Below are positions 5,169 through 6,718 of a stretch of DNA of 6,718 nt, one piece after another; positions within the stretch are counted from its first letter, which is position 1, and the number at the start of each line of letters is the position of its first letter. The notes under the pieces were generated by a model that made no database searches, was not told the DNA's origin, and saw only the letters and a list, made by a program, of their open reading frames with translations. This DNA is from an uncultured Rhodospirillaceae bacterium. GTDB taxonomy: Bacteria > Pseudomonadota > Alphaproteobacteria > Rhodospirillales > UBA2165. Position numbers and translations under genes: made by a program. Location of the stretch: the NCBI GenBank assembly GCA_913054205.1, contig CAJXJM010000144.1:1-6718 (forward strand). Direction: 5' to 3'.

Positions 5169-6718
5169 ATGGCTGCTCCGGTTAAAATGATATCAATGGC
5201 CCCGCCGGAAGTAGAGGTGGAAAATCTAAGCGATGGCAGTGTTATATTGCGCTCGCCTCAACCCCTTGGTGAGTACCCAAATTCGCAAAGTGCATGGATC
5301 ATCAAATGGGCTTCAAAAACGCCAGATTCTACATTTGTAGCTGATCGGACAGGCGAAGGCGGTGATTGGCGCCGGGTGAGCTATGAGGATTTCCTCAGCC
5401 AGATTAAATCCGTCGCGCAGGCATTGCTAAACCGCGGCCTATCTGCCGAGCGGCCGGTGGCCATCCTTTCCGACAATGCCGTTGATAATGCATTGCTGCT
5501 CTACGGCGCGATGCATGTTGGCATTCCTGTTGTGCCCGTATCACCAGCCTATTCGCTGATGTCTCAGGATTTTGGCAAACTCAAACACATCATTGAGCTA
5601 ACCACACCTGGACTTGTTTATGTTGCAGATGGTGAGAAATTTGCCAACGCCCTGAGGAGTGTAGATTTTGGCGACGCTGAATTTGTGGTGAGCGCCAATC
5701 CGCCTGCGGGTATTAAATCATCAGGATTTGAAGAATTGGTGTCAACTCAATCAACAGGAGAAGTTGATCAGGCCTATCAAAAAGTCGATCCAGATACGAT
5801 CGCGAAAATTCTATTCACCTCGGGATCGACAGGCCAGCCCAAGGGTGTGATCAACACTCAACGCATGCTGTGTTCAAATCAACAGGCGATGGCACAGTGC
5901 TGGACATTTTTAGAGGAAAGACCGCCGGTTATGGTCGATTGGTTGCCTTGGAATCATACGTTTGGCGGCAATTATGTGTTTAATATGGTGCTTCGCAATG
6001 GCGGCACGTTATATGTGGATGGCGGAAAACCTGCGCCAGGTTTGATCGATCAAACAGTGGCGAACCTGAAGGAAATTTCGCCGACAATATATAATAACGT
6101 CCCTCGGGGCTTTGATATGCTATTGCCCCATTTAGAAACTGATGAAGATTTGCGGCGCTCTTTTTTTAAAGATTTGGATCTGATTTTTTATGCAGCTGCA
6201 GCCTTAACTCAAAATGCATGGGAGCGTTTGGAGGCAGTTTCAGAAAAATCAATCGGCAAGCGCGTCATGATGTTATCGGGCTGGGGGGCCACAGAAACAG
6301 CGCCAGACAACACACTCGTTCACTGGCCCATTGAAAAAGCCGGCGTCATCGGCTCACCCGTTCCGGGAACTGATATTAAGCTCATTCCCAATGAAGAGAA
6401 ACTCGAGATTAGAGTGCGCGGCCCGAACATAATGCCCGGCTATTTGAAGCGCGATGATTTGACCAAGGAAGCCTTCGACGAGGATGGATTTTATTGCATC
6501 GGCGATGCTGCTCGATTGGAGGATCCGCTAGACCCTCGCAAAGGGATTGTTTTTGACGGACGGGTTTCCGAGAACTTCAAATTATCAACGGGTACGTGGG
6601 TGTCGGTTGGCAATCTTAGAACGGCCGCAGTTGCTGCTGCCGACACTGTAATCCAGGATGCGGTTATCGCCGGTCAGGATCGGGATGAGCTAGGTATTTT
6701 AGTTTTCCCGAACATTGC
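5169..6718 (+). CDS. Feruloyl-CoA synthase-type AMP-forming acyl-CoA ligase, C-terminus cut by window edge
   Basis: An ANL-superfamily ligase: it adenylates a carboxylic acid with ATP, then transfers it to CoA. 516 codons are open to the right edge; feruloyl-CoA synthases run about 600-630 residues, so roughly 100 are missing, including the usual A10 catalytic lysine. Visible core motifs are the P-loop TSGSTGQPKG 217-226, DWLPWNHTFGG 257-267, YNNVPRGF 308-315, SGWGATETAP 370-379 (A5, with T375-E376), Y442-C-I-G-D446 (A7) and DGRVSENFKLSTGTW with R465 at the hinge (A8). The WNHTFGG, NVPRGF and KLSTGTW segments are those I associate with feruloyl-CoA synthases rather than FadD or acetyl-CoA synthetase. 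Ferulate, coumarate or caffeate are likely substrates, first step of phenylpropanoid side-chain removal; related aryl or fatty acids remain possible. It is divergent from the secreted-protein gene, with a dyad between them. Confidence 0.9.
   Translation, partial: MAAPVKMISMAPPEVEVENLSDGSVILRSPQPLGEYPNSQSAWIIKWASKTPDSTFVADRTGEGGDWRRVSYEDFLSQIKSVAQALLNRGLSAERPVAILSDNAVDNALLLYGAMHVGIPVVPVSPAYSLMSQDFGKLKHIIELTTPGLVYVADGEKFANALRSVDFGDAEFVVSANPPAGIKSSGFEELVSTQSTGEVDQAYQKVDPDTIAKILFTSGSTGQPKGVINTQRMLCSNQQAMAQCWTFLEERPPVMVDWLPWNHTFGGNYVFNMVLRNGGTLYVDGGKPAPGLIDQTVANLKEISPTIYNNVPRGFDMLLPHLETDEDLRRSFFKDLDLIFYAAAALTQNAWERLEAVSEKSIGKRVMMLSGWGATETAPDNTLVHWPIEKAGVIGSPVPGTDIKLIPNEEKLEIRVRGPNIMPGYLKRDDLTKEAFDEDGFYCIGDAARLEDPLDPRKGIVFDGRVSENFKLSTGTWVSVGNLRTAAVAAADTVIQDAVIAGQDRDELGILVFPNI

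Noticed and set aside
5165..5185. ATG 5165 with a six-codon frame before the acyl-CoA ligase start
   Set aside because: It stops at once; spacing from AGGGAG favours ATG 5169. A leader peptide is not supported.

Overview
The window looks like chromosomal DNA of a Gram-negative proteobacterium, most probably an alphaproteobacterium. This rests on the style of the TypA protein, on a dispersed CCCTCTCCC-type palindromic repeat common in those genomes, and on a Caulobacter-like promoter sequence. The lineage call is inference from memory. Coding density is high, base composition is moderate, and no mobile-element gene, tRNA, rRNA or CRISPR array is visible.

Layout, left to right. (1) A NorM-type MATE efflux transporter on the minus strand, cut by the left edge (1-1133). 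(2) Divergent from it across 109 bp, a glutathione S-transferase-like enzyme on the plus strand (1243-2043), with features recalling bacterial lignin beta-etherases of the LigF type. (3) Tail to tail with it, one base apart, the ribosome-associated GTPase TypA/BipA on the minus strand (2045-3868). (4) A 238-bp gap (3869-4106) with the typA leader, a weak promoter candidate, a 12-bp perfect palindrome and an 87-bp palindromic repeat element. (5) A secreted protein on the minus strand (4107-5082), split into two frames exactly at a (CG)5 tract. The 5' piece carries the signal peptide and a short helix; the 3' piece carries a predicted beta-sandwich domain. (6) An 86-bp divergent intergenic region with a 26-bp dyad. 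(7) A feruloyl-CoA synthase-type acyl-CoA ligase on the plus strand, cut by the right edge (5169-6718).

The genes do not form one operon; strands alternate -,+,-,-,+. The only metabolic link is speculative: a LigF-like GST and a ferulate-type CoA ligase about 3 kb apart would both fit use of lignin-derived or plant phenylpropanoid compounds. The observation most worth checking is the single-indel break of the secreted protein at a dinucleotide repeat, which could be a phase switch, a decayed gene or a sequence error. I see no convincing new multi-gene system here.
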